From NCBI GenBank assembly GCA_913061185.1, contig CAJXTI010000017.1, forward strand, positions 1-60,956: a stretch of DNA of 60,956 bases. The letters run 5' to 3'. Below, one piece after another: positions 36,169 to 44,512 of this stretch. A program made the translations under genes and the position numbers. Numbering within the stretch: position 1 is the stretch's first letter; every line of letters starts with the position of its first letter. The notes under the pieces were generated by a model. That model had not been told where the DNA came from. It saw only the letters and a list, made by a program, of their open reading frames with translations, and searched no databases. The stretch comes from an uncultured Oceanobacter sp. (lineage in GTDB: Bacteria > Pseudomonadota > Gammaproteobacteria > Pseudomonadales > Oceanobacteraceae).

Positions 36169-36400
36169 ATGAGCGACATCAAGTTATTCACTCTTGAGCA
36201 CGACAAATATTCTCTACGGTTTTCCAATGTACGACGAACAAATGCAGGCTGACATACATACAGGGAAAGTGATTATCGGCGGTTGCGAAATGCCGGTAAT
36301 CAATCAAGCCGATGAATGGGACAGTCCGTATTGGCCATGCAGCCAGTGCGGCTGCGAGATATACAAGCAGGAACATTTGCCACCGTTACCCGACAAGTAA
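36169..36400 (+). pseudogene. Chimeric remnant: DUF5655 start joined to zinc-ribbon tail
   Basis: GGAACCCCATGAGCGACATC opens a frame MSDIKLFTLEHDKYS, identical in pattern to the start of the intact DUF5655 gene at 41958. After about 12 codons the homology switches, in another frame, to the C-terminal two thirds of the zinc-ribbon protein at 41239 (ILYGFPMYDEQMQADIHTGK, CEMPVINQADEWDSPYWPCSQCGCEIYK). The first CPAC knuckle is missing and only CSQC remains. A TTG at 36194 could still start the 68-residue tail. I read this as a deletion junction between two neighbouring genes. Confidence 0.65.
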
Positions 36401-36529
36401 CCCGGGCACTTTGACCAAGCACCTTGACCAGGCATACTGACATCAGACATTTCCGACAGCACCCGATGCACTTCCACTCACCGCCGCCAGGCGCTACGCT
36501 GTGATCCGCTTTGTTGACGGGATAACGTC

Positions 36530-36721
36530 ATGCAAGCACTCACCACTTTACGTAGCTGCAAACACGAACTTCAGGATTGCGTTGGAGTACGGGCCATCGC
36601 TCCCCATTTATCCCTGATCGATAACCAGTCAGAAAGCTATCGGCAATTTCTGAGCGGTGTCACTCGTTTTCTGAATGAATGCCGCGCAGCAGACCACCAA
36701 GCAGACAGGAATAAACCATGA
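36530..36721 (+). pseudogene. Truncated nucleotidyltransferase remnant
   Basis: The first 20 codons (LTTLRSCKHELQDCVGV) and about 15 bases upstream (GGCGCTACGCT) match the intact nucleotidyltransferase at 41617 (LSALRNCKAELQSRFGV). The GS...DxD active-site region never follows; instead there are about 40 unrelated codons. The stop overlaps the mntA start (ATGA). It may act only as a translated leader for mntA. Confidence 0.5.
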
Positions 36722-37131
36722 GTTTTCCTGAACAAAAGATCATTGCTCTGGCGCAACAGCGCCCCGAAGTGCAGGTTGTGTGGCTCTACGGATCACACGC
36801 CAAAGGCAATGCAGGCGCATACTCGGACATTGATCTGGCTGTTGCATTCGACCCTGTGCAATTGGCCAACAAGCTGGAAACCCGTTTGCGTCCGGAGCTG
36901 TTAGCGGAAGACTGGCGGCAGCAATTGGGGTTGTCAGAAAACGGACTTTCGATATTGGACATTAATCAATCGCCCATTCCGCTTGCCTATTCGGTGATAT
37001 CCGCGAATCGGGTACTCTGGAGCGCCGATAAAGGGCGACGATTACAAGAAGAAGCCCGGATCATGTCGATGATGGAGTTGGACTACCAAAGTTTCTCCAC
37101 GACCCACAACGGAGGCATCCATGACAGATAG
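36718..37131 (+). CDS. mntA: MntA-type nucleotidyltransferase antitoxin
   Basis: The 137-residue minimal nucleotidyltransferase has Gly25-Ser26 in WLYGSHAKG and Asp37/Asp39 in YSDIDLAV, the GS-x10-DxD motif needed for NMP transfer. MntA antitoxins silence HepT by adding AMP to a tyrosine near the HepT active site. The next gene is a HepT with that tyrosine, overlapping by 11 bases, so the pair looks complete. It stands inside a decayed DUF5655 cassette, which suggests insertion. Confidence 0.85.
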   Translation: MSFPEQKIIALAQQRPEVQVVWLYGSHAKGNAGAYSDIDLAVAFDPVQLANKLETRLRPELLAEDWRQQLGLSENGLSILDINQSPIPLAYSVISANRVLWSADKGRRLQEEARIMSMMELDYQSFSTTHNGGIHDR

Positions 37132-37543
37132 CGCTTACCTGTATGCCATGAAAAACTCTCTGGCCCGATGTCGGGCTGAACTGGACGAGCTATCCAGTCT
37201 GCTGGCCCAGCGTTCACTCTCAAACCTTGAATACCGTGCTGCCGAGCGCACCTTACAAATCACCATCGAAAGCTGTATTGGCATCGCCAAACACTGGGCC
37301 AAAGCCTTGTCTGGCAGCAGTCCTGAAAATGCCGGTATGGCCTTCGAAATACTGGCACAACACCAGCAACTGGAAACCCAGTCACTGGTCGGATGGCGCA
37401 GGGTCATTGGTTTGCGAAATGTCCTGGTTCACGATTATCTGAACGTTGACCCGGACATTGTCCGCAGCGTGATTCAGGGTGGCTACACCCGGCAGCTATT
37501 TGAGTTTGCCGAACAGGGACGAGAGTGGCTGGCGAAGCATTAA
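37121..37543 (+). CDS. hepT: HepT-type HEPN ribonuclease toxin
   Basis: The 140-residue helical HEPN protein has the motif R-x4-H-x-Y at Arg99, His104 and Tyr106 (GLRNVLVHDYLNVD). Arg and His form the RNase site and Tyr is the residue modified by MntA in known pairs. Length is typical. Overlaps mntA by 11 bases, so antitoxin is made first. Role: RNase toxin in growth control or phage defence. Confidence 0.88.
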   Translation: MTDSAYLYAMKNSLARCRAELDELSSLLAQRSLSNLEYRAAERTLQITIESCIGIAKHWAKALSGSSPENAGMAFEILAQHQQLETQSLVGWRRVIGLRNVLVHDYLNVDPDIVRSVIQGGYTRQLFEFAEQGREWLAKH

Positions 37544-37662
37544 CCAGCACTCGATACACTCATAAGAGCTGCACTCTGAAAAATGCTCCTATATCACACA
37601 AGACAGCGTCTCGTGTCTGATACAAACAGGTGATGCCCTGCCCCTAACACGGAGACATCGCC

Positions 37663-37965
37663 TTGCAACTCTGGAACGGCAAACATGTCTGGATCATTGG
37701 TGCCAGCAGCGATATTCACTTTATCCATGACATCCTCCGTATTCGCAACGTCGTTTGCAGATTGGTCGTGAACGGCCGCGACCCGCGTTTACAGCTATAC
37801 CTGAACCTGTCCGGCTCCGAAGCAGATGGTAAAGACAACAAATGGATGCGCGACGTCAGCAAGATCGGCCACTGGGCGACTGGTGATCTGGAAGTGAACG
37901 TGCGCACAGCAGAACAACTGGAAGAAGCCAAACGGCTGGTTGAAAAGGCCTATCGGGAGAACTGA
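37663..37965 (+). pseudogene. C-terminal fragment of a DUF5655 protein
   Basis: From about codon 25 (IRNVVCRLVVNGRDPRLQLYL) to the end (GDLEVNVRTAEQLEEAKRLVEKAY) it matches the last 75 residues of the intact protein at 41958-42920. The nuclease-like N-terminal domain is absent. The only start is TTG and the first 25 codons have no match. With the remnant at 36169 it marks the two ends of a broken first copy. Confidence 0.7.
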
Positions 37966-38071
37966 TTACCCATAGAATGCAGTCGGCCAATGCGAAACCG
38001 CCGGTTTTTCGTGAGCCATAGGCCCATCTTTTGTATCATCAAGACTTGTTCACGGATTACAGAGCCATCCA

Positions 38072-38488
38072 ATGAAAACGGACTTTGTCGATGCTCAGCA
38101 GCGTCACTGGCAAGATGCTGAACTTTTGTTTAATCAGCAGCGCTGGGCTAATGCCGATCACCTTTACGGATTTTCCGCAGAGTGCGGGTTAAAAGCACTG
38201 ATGCAAATATTCGGAATGGAGTGGGATGAAAGTAAGCAGAAGCCCAAGAACGATAAGGATACCAAACATGCCGACAAAATCTGGGATCGCTACAGTACCT
38301 ATCAGAGTGGGCACGTGAGTGGCACAGGATTTGAGCTCCCTGACAGTAACCCATTCGATAACTGGAACGCTTCTCAACGTTATGCACACCGCAACGTGTT
38401 TCATCAAAACCTGGTTAACAGCCACAAATCTGGCGCAAACAACGTTTGCCAACTGATCAAAAAAGCGCAACTGGATGGACTCCTATGA
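38072..38488 (+). CDS. HEPN-like small protein, first gene of a three-gene operon
   Basis: The 138-residue helical protein has VDAQQRHWQDAELLFNQQRWANADHLYGFSAECGLKALM and a C-terminal RYAHRNVFHQNLVNSHKSGANNVCQLIKKA. The first motif is the two-helix opening seen in a family of HEPN-like proteins that are often mislabelled as methyltransferases. A canonical R-x4-6-H site is not obvious (RYAHRNVFH has R and H at other spacings), so it may not be a nuclease. The stop overlaps the next ATG by four bases. Candidate toxin, sensor or adaptor of the operon 38072-41181. Confidence 0.6.
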   Translation: MKTDFVDAQQRHWQDAELLFNQQRWANADHLYGFSAECGLKALMQIFGMEWDESKQKPKNDKDTKHADKIWDRYSTYQSGHVSGTGFELPDSNPFDNWNASQRYAHRNVFHQNLVNSHKSGANNVCQLIKKAQLDGLL

Positions 38489-39777
38489 TCAACTTTGACC
38501 AGATCACCTCGACCCTTCAGGCAATATTTGACCAACACTTACCGTTACTGACGAAGCTCGGTACTGTGCTGGTTAACCGCGACCTGAACGGCCGGGTGCG
38601 CCTGATTCTGTCGGAAACCGTTGAAAATGATGCAGAACTGACTTCGCGACTGCAGCCATTGCTTGAAGCCATCAGTGAACAACTGGCTCCACATGCATGG
38701 CCCGCAGAGAGACTAGTGCTGTTTGAAGAAAATCTGGACGCAATAAAACAAGGGGCTCCGGGTTTCGCGCTTGACGGGTTCGATGACGTATTCGTTGTTG
38801 ACCGCCTGGCGACGGAAACCGACTGGCAAACCATAACCCAAGCATCTGAATCTGGCCCGGCCCGTGTGGTGTTCTTCTCCATCAAAGGTGGCGTTGGCCG
38901 TTCTTCGGCTCTGGCTGCTACGGCTTGGTCTCTGGCGCAGGCTGGTAAAAAGGTTCTGGTGCTCGACCTTGATCTGGAATCCCCCGGTCTCTCGACTGCG
39001 ATTCTGCCTCTCGAAAAAAAGCCCGCTTACGGTATTACGGATTGGCTGGTCGAGGATCTGGTCGATAACGGCGATAACGTCATGCAACACATGGTCGCCA
39101 GCAGTGATTTATCTCGTGATGGTGAGATTCTGGTCATACCTGCCCATGGTGCAAATCCCGGTGAATACATCTCCAAACTCGGGCGGGTCTGGATGCCCAA
39201 ACTGCAGGCCAACGGCAGCCGCGAAAGCTGGTCGCAACGTCTGCAGCGGCTGATCCTACAACTCGAAAACAAGTATCAGCCCGATATTGTGTTGATCGAC
39301 TCCCGCGCCGGTATCGACGAAGTCGCTTCCAGCTGTATTACTGATCTGGGCGCCAGATTGATCTTGTTGTTTGCGATTGACGGCAGTCAGACCTGGAGCG
39401 GTTATAAAATTCTGTTCGAACACTGGCAGCGCAGTCACTCTATTATCGACATCCGCAAACGCCTGCAAATTGTCTCGGGATTAACCCCGGATACCGATAC
39501 CATCAGCTATCTCGAACGTCTGCGGGAAAACGCCTGCAATCTGTTTGCCGACACCCAATACGACGATATTAAACCCGGAGAAGTGATAGGCGACAACTGG
39601 AACTTTGAAGAATCCGACGATACAGCTCCGCACTCGCCCTGGGCAGTACACTGGCACCGCAGTTTTACCGGATTACAATCGTTGCATGGGCGACTCATCG
39701 AAATTGATACAAAACAGGTCGATATGATTTTTGGAGCACTGATCTCGGGTATCAGTGCTGTTCTGGAGAGCAAGTAA
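38485..39777 (+). CDS. MinD/ParA-like ATPase with KGGVGR P-loop
   Basis: 430 residues. An N-terminal domain of about 125 residues of unknown type is followed by a SIMIBI-class ATPase. The P-loop is SIKGGVGRSSALAATAW (134-141), with Lys134 (the signature lysine) kept but the usual GK(T/S) lysine replaced by Arg139. The switch DLDLESPGLS (161-168) and PDIVLIDSRAGIDEVASSC follow. A group with exactly this KGGVGR change is named as such in databases but its role is unknown to me. It may bind ATP as a dimer and act on the partner ATPase at 39778. Confidence 0.7.
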   Translation: MINFDQITSTLQAIFDQHLPLLTKLGTVLVNRDLNGRVRLILSETVENDAELTSRLQPLLEAISEQLAPHAWPAERLVLFEENLDAIKQGAPGFALDGFDDVFVVDRLATETDWQTITQASESGPARVVFFSIKGGVGRSSALAATAWSLAQAGKKVLVLDLDLESPGLSTAILPLEKKPAYGITDWLVEDLVDNGDNVMQHMVASSDLSRDGEILVIPAHGANPGEYISKLGRVWMPKLQANGSRESWSQRLQRLILQLENKYQPDIVLIDSRAGIDEVASSCITDLGARLILLFAIDGSQTWSGYKILFEHWQRSHSIIDIRKRLQIVSGLTPDTDTISYLERLRENACNLFADTQYDDIKPGEVIGDNWNFEESDDTAPHSPWAVHWHRSFTGLQSLHGRLIEIDTKQVDMIFGALISGISAVLESK

Positions 39778-41181
39778 ATGACAGAGGCCCAACAACTGCG
39801 GCAAGCCATCCTCTCGGCAGCGCTGGAAACCAGTAATCATGGTGAAAAACCGAGCATTGGCACACTGTATATTCCATTGTCTCATCAGAAGGCCTTACGA
39901 CTGGATACCAGCGTCGTGGTCGGTGGTCGTGGTGTTGGCAAATCCTTCTGGACAGCCGCGCTGCGAGATCCGGAATTACGCGCCACCATTGGAGCGGTAT
40001 TACCGGAGCTGGATATTGACCTGTTTATTGGTCACTCCGAAAAGCAGGATGACTCCTCCTACCCGACTGAAGATGAATTTGCCCAGCTTCTGAATCTTGG
40101 TTATCCGACGCTGGATATCTGGAAAGCGGTTATCTACCGCTGGGTTGCAAGTCAAAACCAGACCCCAATTCCAGATCAAACCTGGCCCGATACGTTGGAA
40201 TGGCAAAAAAACAGCCCGCACGAATCGGCGGCTTTGATGCGTCAACCACGAGCATGGAAAGGCCTGATTCTGTTTGATGCGCTGGATCGCATCAGCCGCG
40301 ACTGGCAACAAATGGACGATATAGTCCGCGGGCTGCTGCAAGCCATTCTTTGGCTGAAGTCCTTTAATGGGCTCTATGGCAAGGCCTTTCTGCGCGAAGA
40401 TCAGGCCGAACGTAACGTATTCGACTTCCCGGATGCATCCAAACTCAAGGCTTCCCGAGCAGATCTGAACTGGGCACGCCATGATGTGCACGGGTTATTA
40501 TGGCAACGCCTGATTAATGCTCCCGGGGAACATGGCCAGCTATTACGTGAGCAGTTGCCATCATCGCTGTATTCGCAACATAACGGCCTCTATCTGCTAA
40601 ACGACGGGATGAAACGCGAATCCGAGCAACAGCGTGAGGCTTTTATAAAATTGGCAGGCCCATGGATGGGTAAGGATAAACGGAGGGGCGTACCTTACAC
40701 CTGGTCTGTTAGCCATTTGGCCGATGGACGAGGACAAGCGTCACCAAGATCATTTTTGGCTGCAATAAAGGAAGCAACAGAGGGAACTCAAGAACGCTAT
40801 CCTGACCACGAAAATGCGCTGCATTACGAAAGCATCAAGCGGGGTATCCAAAAAGCCTCTGGCATCCGGGTATCCGAACTGGAAGAAGACTACCCATGGA
40901 TATCCACCGTTATGGCGCCCCTACGAGGCCTTACCCTACCTTGTGAATTCAGCGTTTTTGAACCACGCTGGCAAGACCATTTTCCACAAGGGCCATCGTC
41001 AATCCCTTCAGAACGTCTACCTGCGCAACACTCCGAAAAAGGCTGGCAAGGTATCGTCGAAGACCTCAAAAGGCTGGGCGTTATGGAAACCAAAAAAGAC
41101 GGCCGTATTGATATGCCCGACCTTTACCGGGTTGGTTTTGGTCTTGGGCGTCGTGGCGGGGTCAAGCCACAGAATAAATAG
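39778..41181 (+). CDS. P-loop ATPase, third gene of the HEPN/KGGVGR operon
   Basis: 467 residues. Walker A VVVGGRGVGKSFWTAAL (49-56) and a Walker B-like GLILFDALDRISRDW (162-171) resemble STAND/NACHT-like or YhaN-type switch ATPases. After that the protein is helical with a C-terminal winged-helix-like end (GIVEDLKRLGVMETKKDGRIDMPDLYRVGFGLGRRGG). No nuclease motif is seen. ATG follows the preceding stop directly (TAAATG), so the two ATPases are made together. Function not recognised; context suggests anti-phage defence. Confidence 0.65.
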   Translation: MTEAQQLRQAILSAALETSNHGEKPSIGTLYIPLSHQKALRLDTSVVVGGRGVGKSFWTAALRDPELRATIGAVLPELDIDLFIGHSEKQDDSSYPTEDEFAQLLNLGYPTLDIWKAVIYRWVASQNQTPIPDQTWPDTLEWQKNSPHESAALMRQPRAWKGLILFDALDRISRDWQQMDDIVRGLLQAILWLKSFNGLYGKAFLREDQAERNVFDFPDASKLKASRADLNWARHDVHGLLWQRLINAPGEHGQLLREQLPSSLYSQHNGLYLLNDGMKRESEQQREAFIKLAGPWMGKDKRRGVPYTWSVSHLADGRGQASPRSFLAAIKEATEGTQERYPDHENALHYESIKRGIQKASGIRVSELEEDYPWISTVMAPLRGLTLPCEFSVFEPRWQDHFPQGPSSIPSERLPAQHSEKGWQGIVEDLKRLGVMETKKDGRIDMPDLYRVGFGLGRRGGVKPQNK

Positions 41182-41238
41182 TGCTGATCCGCACCTGGTA
41201 TCACAGCGCCAGTCCCATCGCCAGATCAAGGACCTCTG

Positions 41239-41502
41239 ATGACCAACAACCGTATTGTCCGCTCGCGCAAACCGCGTAAATGCCCGGCCTGTGGCTTTGC
41301 GCCCGTCGGCAGCATTCTGTATGGATTCCCGCTCTACAGCGAACAATTACAGGCAGAAATGGATTCAGGCAAAACAATCATCGGCGGCTGCGAAATGCCG
41401 GTTATCAACGAAGCCGGTGAATGGGACAGCCCACACTGGCAATGCAGCCGCTGTGGTTGTGAGATCTACAAAAGCCCCCCAGAGAAGATACATGGACAAT
41501 AA
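41239..41502 (+). CDS. Small zinc-ribbon protein
   Basis: The 87-residue protein has two CxxC knuckles: CPAC near residue 15 and CSRCGCE near residue 75, with a basic N terminus (RIVRSRKPRK). It should bind one zinc and may bind nucleic acid. A truncated relative, missing the first knuckle, is at 36194-36400. It starts at ATG 41239, 57 bases after the ATPase gene, so it may be on the same transcript. Confidence 0.6.
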   Translation: MTNNRIVRSRKPRKCPACGFAPVGSILYGFPLYSEQLQAEMDSGKTIIGGCEMPVINEAGEWDSPHWQCSRCGCEIYKSPPEKIHGQ

Positions 41503-41616
41503 TCAATACTCGCACAACGGGCTCACAGCTCAAACACCACGGTCAACAAAACCCACCTTCCCATAACTCCGGTAAGGCGCTACGCTCAGCCAAAGCCTAC
41601 TCATGGAAGAATCGCC

Positions 41617-41907
41617 ATGATCCGGGAACAAACACTCAGCGCGTTACGTAACTGCAAGGCTGAACTTCAGTCTCGCTTTGGCGTTCAGGAACTGTCTTTG
41701 TTTGGCTCAACCGCCCGTGCGACCAATACCGATAGCAGCGATGTCGACATACTCGTCAGCTTTAAAGGCCCTGCTACTTCAAAACGCTACTTCGGTGTGC
41801 AGTTCTATCTTGAAGACCTGCTCGGCTGCCCCGTTGATCTGGTCACCGACAAGGCTCTGAGGCCAGAGCTGAAACCCTATGTTGAGAGGGACAGCATTCG
41901 TGTCTGA
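41617..41907 (+). CDS. Minimal nucleotidyltransferase (MNT), no HEPN partner
   Basis: 96 residues with Gly30-Ser31 in SLFGSTARA, Asp42/Asp44 in SSDVDILV and the family's C-terminal VDLVTDKALRPELKPYVERDSIRV. MNT proteins usually precede a HEPN toxin gene. Here the next gene is DUF5655, not HEPN. It may be an orphan antitoxin or modify another target. Its own decayed copy is at 36530. Confidence 0.8.
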   Translation: MIREQTLSALRNCKAELQSRFGVQELSLFGSTARATNTDSSDVDILVSFKGPATSKRYFGVQFYLEDLLGCPVDLVTDKALRPELKPYVERDSIRV

Positions 41908-41957
41908 TCATAGGGATCGCCGTCAAAAATGACGTTATAGCAACAACAAGGAACCCC

Positions 41958-42920
41958 ATGAGCGACATCAAGCTGTTCACACTCGATCAGGGCAAGGCCA
42001 CAGAGCTATCAGGCCAGAGCGCCCGCCTCGAAAAACACCTGCAACAGGACGTTGAGCGCAATATGTCAGCTCTGCTCGGGGTGAGCTGTCTGGCCAGTGA
42101 ATACAGCACCGGCAAAACTCATCGCGGTCGCATCGACTCCCTCGGCATTGATGAAAACAACTGCCCCGTCATCATCGAATACAAACGCCACAGCAATGAA
42201 AACGTGATCAACCAGGGGCTGTTTTACCTCGACTGGTTGCTCGACCATCAGGCCGAATTCCGCTGGTTGGTGATGGAAACACTCGACAAAAAGATTGCCG
42301 AAGCCATTGAATGGAACGGCACCCGGCTGATTTGCATCGCTGCCGACTTCAACCGCTACGACGAACACGCAGTGCAACAGATCAACCGCAATATCGAGCT
42401 GATGCGCTACCGCTACTTCGGCGATAACCTGCTGTTGCTGGAACTGGTGAATGCCCAGACGGCGCAGATCAACCAGGGTGCACAGACAAGTAAAACTGAT
42501 TCCACAGCCAGCCAAATTGACACACCAATAACGGAAAACAAAATCACAACACGAGGTGACAAAAGCCAGCAAGAACGGCTCGCAGAAGCCCCGCCCGAGT
42601 TGCTTGAGCTCTACAACAACCTGTGCGACTACATCGAATCCCTCGGCGACGAAGTCCAACGCAAGGAACTCAAGCTTTACACCGCCTTCAAACGCATTCG
42701 TAACTTTGCCTCCGTGCTGGTACTCAGCGGACGAGACCCGCGTTTACAGCTGTACTTGAAACTGCCCGGTGAAATGGCCGAAGAGAAAGACGACAAATGG
42801 ATGCGGAACATGAGCAATACCGGCCATTGGGGCACCGGCGATCTGGAAGTCAATGTACGGACGCCGGAAGAACTCGAAGAAGCAAAGCAACTGGTCGCCA
42901 AGGCATATGGGGAGAGTTGA
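41958..42920 (+). CDS. DUF5655 protein with PD-(D/E)XK-like N-terminal domain
   Basis: 320 residues. The N-terminal half has Asp60 in HRGRIDSLGID, Glu74 and Lys76 in VIIEYKRHSNENVINQG, the spacing of a PD-(D/E)XK nuclease fold (NucS/DUF91-like). The C-terminal 100 residues are the DUF5655 domain (LYTAFKRIRNFASVLVLSGRDPRLQLYLKL, GDLEVNVRTPEELEEAKQLV). Such proteins are found in many genomes, often near defence genes, with no proven role. Fragments of a second copy lie at 36169 and 37663. Confidence 0.8.
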   Translation: MSDIKLFTLDQGKATELSGQSARLEKHLQQDVERNMSALLGVSCLASEYSTGKTHRGRIDSLGIDENNCPVIIEYKRHSNENVINQGLFYLDWLLDHQAEFRWLVMETLDKKIAEAIEWNGTRLICIAADFNRYDEHAVQQINRNIELMRYRYFGDNLLLLELVNAQTAQINQGAQTSKTDSTASQIDTPITENKITTRGDKSQQERLAEAPPELLELYNNLCDYIESLGDEVQRKELKLYTAFKRIRNFASVLVLSGRDPRLQLYLKLPGEMAEEKDDKWMRNMSNTGHWGTGDLEVNVRTPEELEEAKQLVAKAYGES

Positions 42921-43117
42921 TTCCCTCCCGTGCCTGCTGACGCAAGTGATCTGCAGTGCCCCGAATGTGACGATATTTTGAGCCTTTTAACCTCGTGATC
43001 CGGCTATTCGGCCGGTATGATTAACAACAATCCAGGTTAAATCGGAATAATCTCTTCTGGTTTGACGACACAGCACCCGGCTGGTTGGCCAATAGCCGTT
43101 ACTGCAGACACAACCCG

Positions 43118-44512
43118 ATGAAACTGAACCGACTGACGCTGAAAAATTTCCGCTGCTTTGAAGAGCTGGAAATCGACTTCCACGACCAGCTGACCGTACT
43201 GATTGCCCCCAATGGTGCGGGTAAAACTACGGTATTGGATGCCGCCAGAATTGCATTATCGTCGTTTATCAAAGGTATTGACGTCAGCTCGGCACGTCCA
43301 CATGTACTGGCCAGCATTACGCCAGATGACGTACGTCTGCAAAAAATGCCATCGGGCAGTATGGAACCTCAAAAGCCGTCCAGAATCACGGCGGATGGTA
43401 TTTTTTGCACTCATGAGCCGGATATTATTACCTGGTATGCAGAACGAAGATCGGTCGAACCAAAAACTCGTATGTTTCGCGATGATATCTACGACAGCAT
43501 CACCTCTGTAGCGACAGAGCTGCAGAAGAAAGCCCAGGATGAGCAGACCAGTGACAGCACGGAACTGCCACTGATTCTGTATCAAGGCACCGGACGATTG
43601 TGGTACCAAGGGCGCTTTACTGCCACAATCGACGACAAAAAGCTTGAACAACAAATGTATTCCCGCATCTGGGGCTATGAAAACTGTTTAACCGCGACGT
43701 CAGGCTACAAACAGTTTGAAGACTGGTACGGCTGGTTATTCAAAAGTTATCGAGAGCTGCAAATCGCCAACCTGGAAAGCCCGAATAACCATAACGGACG
43801 TGACCTCGACGTATTCAGGCAATCCGTTGAATCCGTTCAGCAGGCGGTCAACGAGGTAACGGAAGCTGTCACCGGCTGGAAAAATCTGCAATACCGGCAA
43901 TCCCAGGGCCAAAAGCTGGTAATGGAACACGACAAGCTGGGCTTTATGCCTCTGGATATGCTCAGTGATGGCCTGCGTAATATCGTTATTCTGGTAGCCG
44001 ATATCGCATTCCGTTGTGTTCGCCTGAATCCGTATCTGGGTAAACATGCAGCCCTCGAAACTACCGGAGTGGTACTGATCGACGAAGTCGATATGTTCCT
44101 GCATCCGGAATGGCAGCAACAGGTAATGGGTTCGTTACAACGAGCATTTCCAAAGCTGCAATTCATTGTAACCACCCATAGCCCGCAGGTGCTGACCACT
44201 GTACTGCGGGAATCCATTCGCAAGATTGTGATCGCCGACAACGGGCAAGCACGTGCTGAGATGCCCCTGATGAATTCCTACGGCATGGAAAGCCAGAATG
44301 CACTGCAAGGTATTATGGAGGTTGACCCTCAACCGCCAGTCGCTGAAAAAGCAGATCTTGATGAACTCACGACCCTGATTGAAAGTGGCCAATACCAGAG
44401 ACCGAAAGCACAGCAGTTAATGGAAAAACTGATGGAACAACTGGGTCATCAGCATCCACAGATCCTGAGGCTGCAACGGTCGATTCGCCGAATGGAGGCT
44501 CTTAAGCGGTGA
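43118..44512 (+). CDS. ptuA: PtuA-like AAA ATPase (Septu defence)
   Basis: 464 residues; the start MKLNRLTLKNFRCFEEL at 43118 is the usual one for ABC/RecF-type ATPases. Walker A is APNGAGKTT (30-38), then an insertion domain, signature-like DMLSDGLRNIVILVADIAFRC, Walker B VVLIDEVDMFLHPEWQQQ and H-loop VTTHSPQVL. Followed by an overlapping HNH gene, this matches the PtuA-PtuB arrangement of Septu and of retron-Ec78-type effectors. No reverse transcriptase or msr/msd-like region is seen upstream, so stand-alone Septu is the best call. Confidence 0.82.
   Translation: MKLNRLTLKNFRCFEELEIDFHDQLTVLIAPNGAGKTTVLDAARIALSSFIKGIDVSSARPHVLASITPDDVRLQKMPSGSMEPQKPSRITADGIFCTHEPDIITWYAERRSVEPKTRMFRDDIYDSITSVATELQKKAQDEQTSDSTELPLILYQGTGRLWYQGRFTATIDDKKLEQQMYSRIWGYENCLTATSGYKQFEDWYGWLFKSYRELQIANLESPNNHNGRDLDVFRQSVESVQQAVNEVTEAVTGWKNLQYRQSQGQKLVMEHDKLGFMPLDMLSDGLRNIVILVADIAFRCVRLNPYLGKHAALETTGVVLIDEVDMFLHPEWQQQVMGSLQRAFPKLQFIVTTHSPQVLTTVLRESIRKIVIADNGQARAEMPLMNSYGMESQNALQGIMEVDPQPPVAEKADLDELTTLIESGQYQRPKAQQLMEKLMEQLGHQHPQILRLQRSIRRMEALKR

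Noticed and set aside
42921..43117. Retron RNA upstream of the Septu pair
   Set aside because: No reverse transcriptase in the region and no clear msr/msd-type inverted repeats in this 197-base gap.
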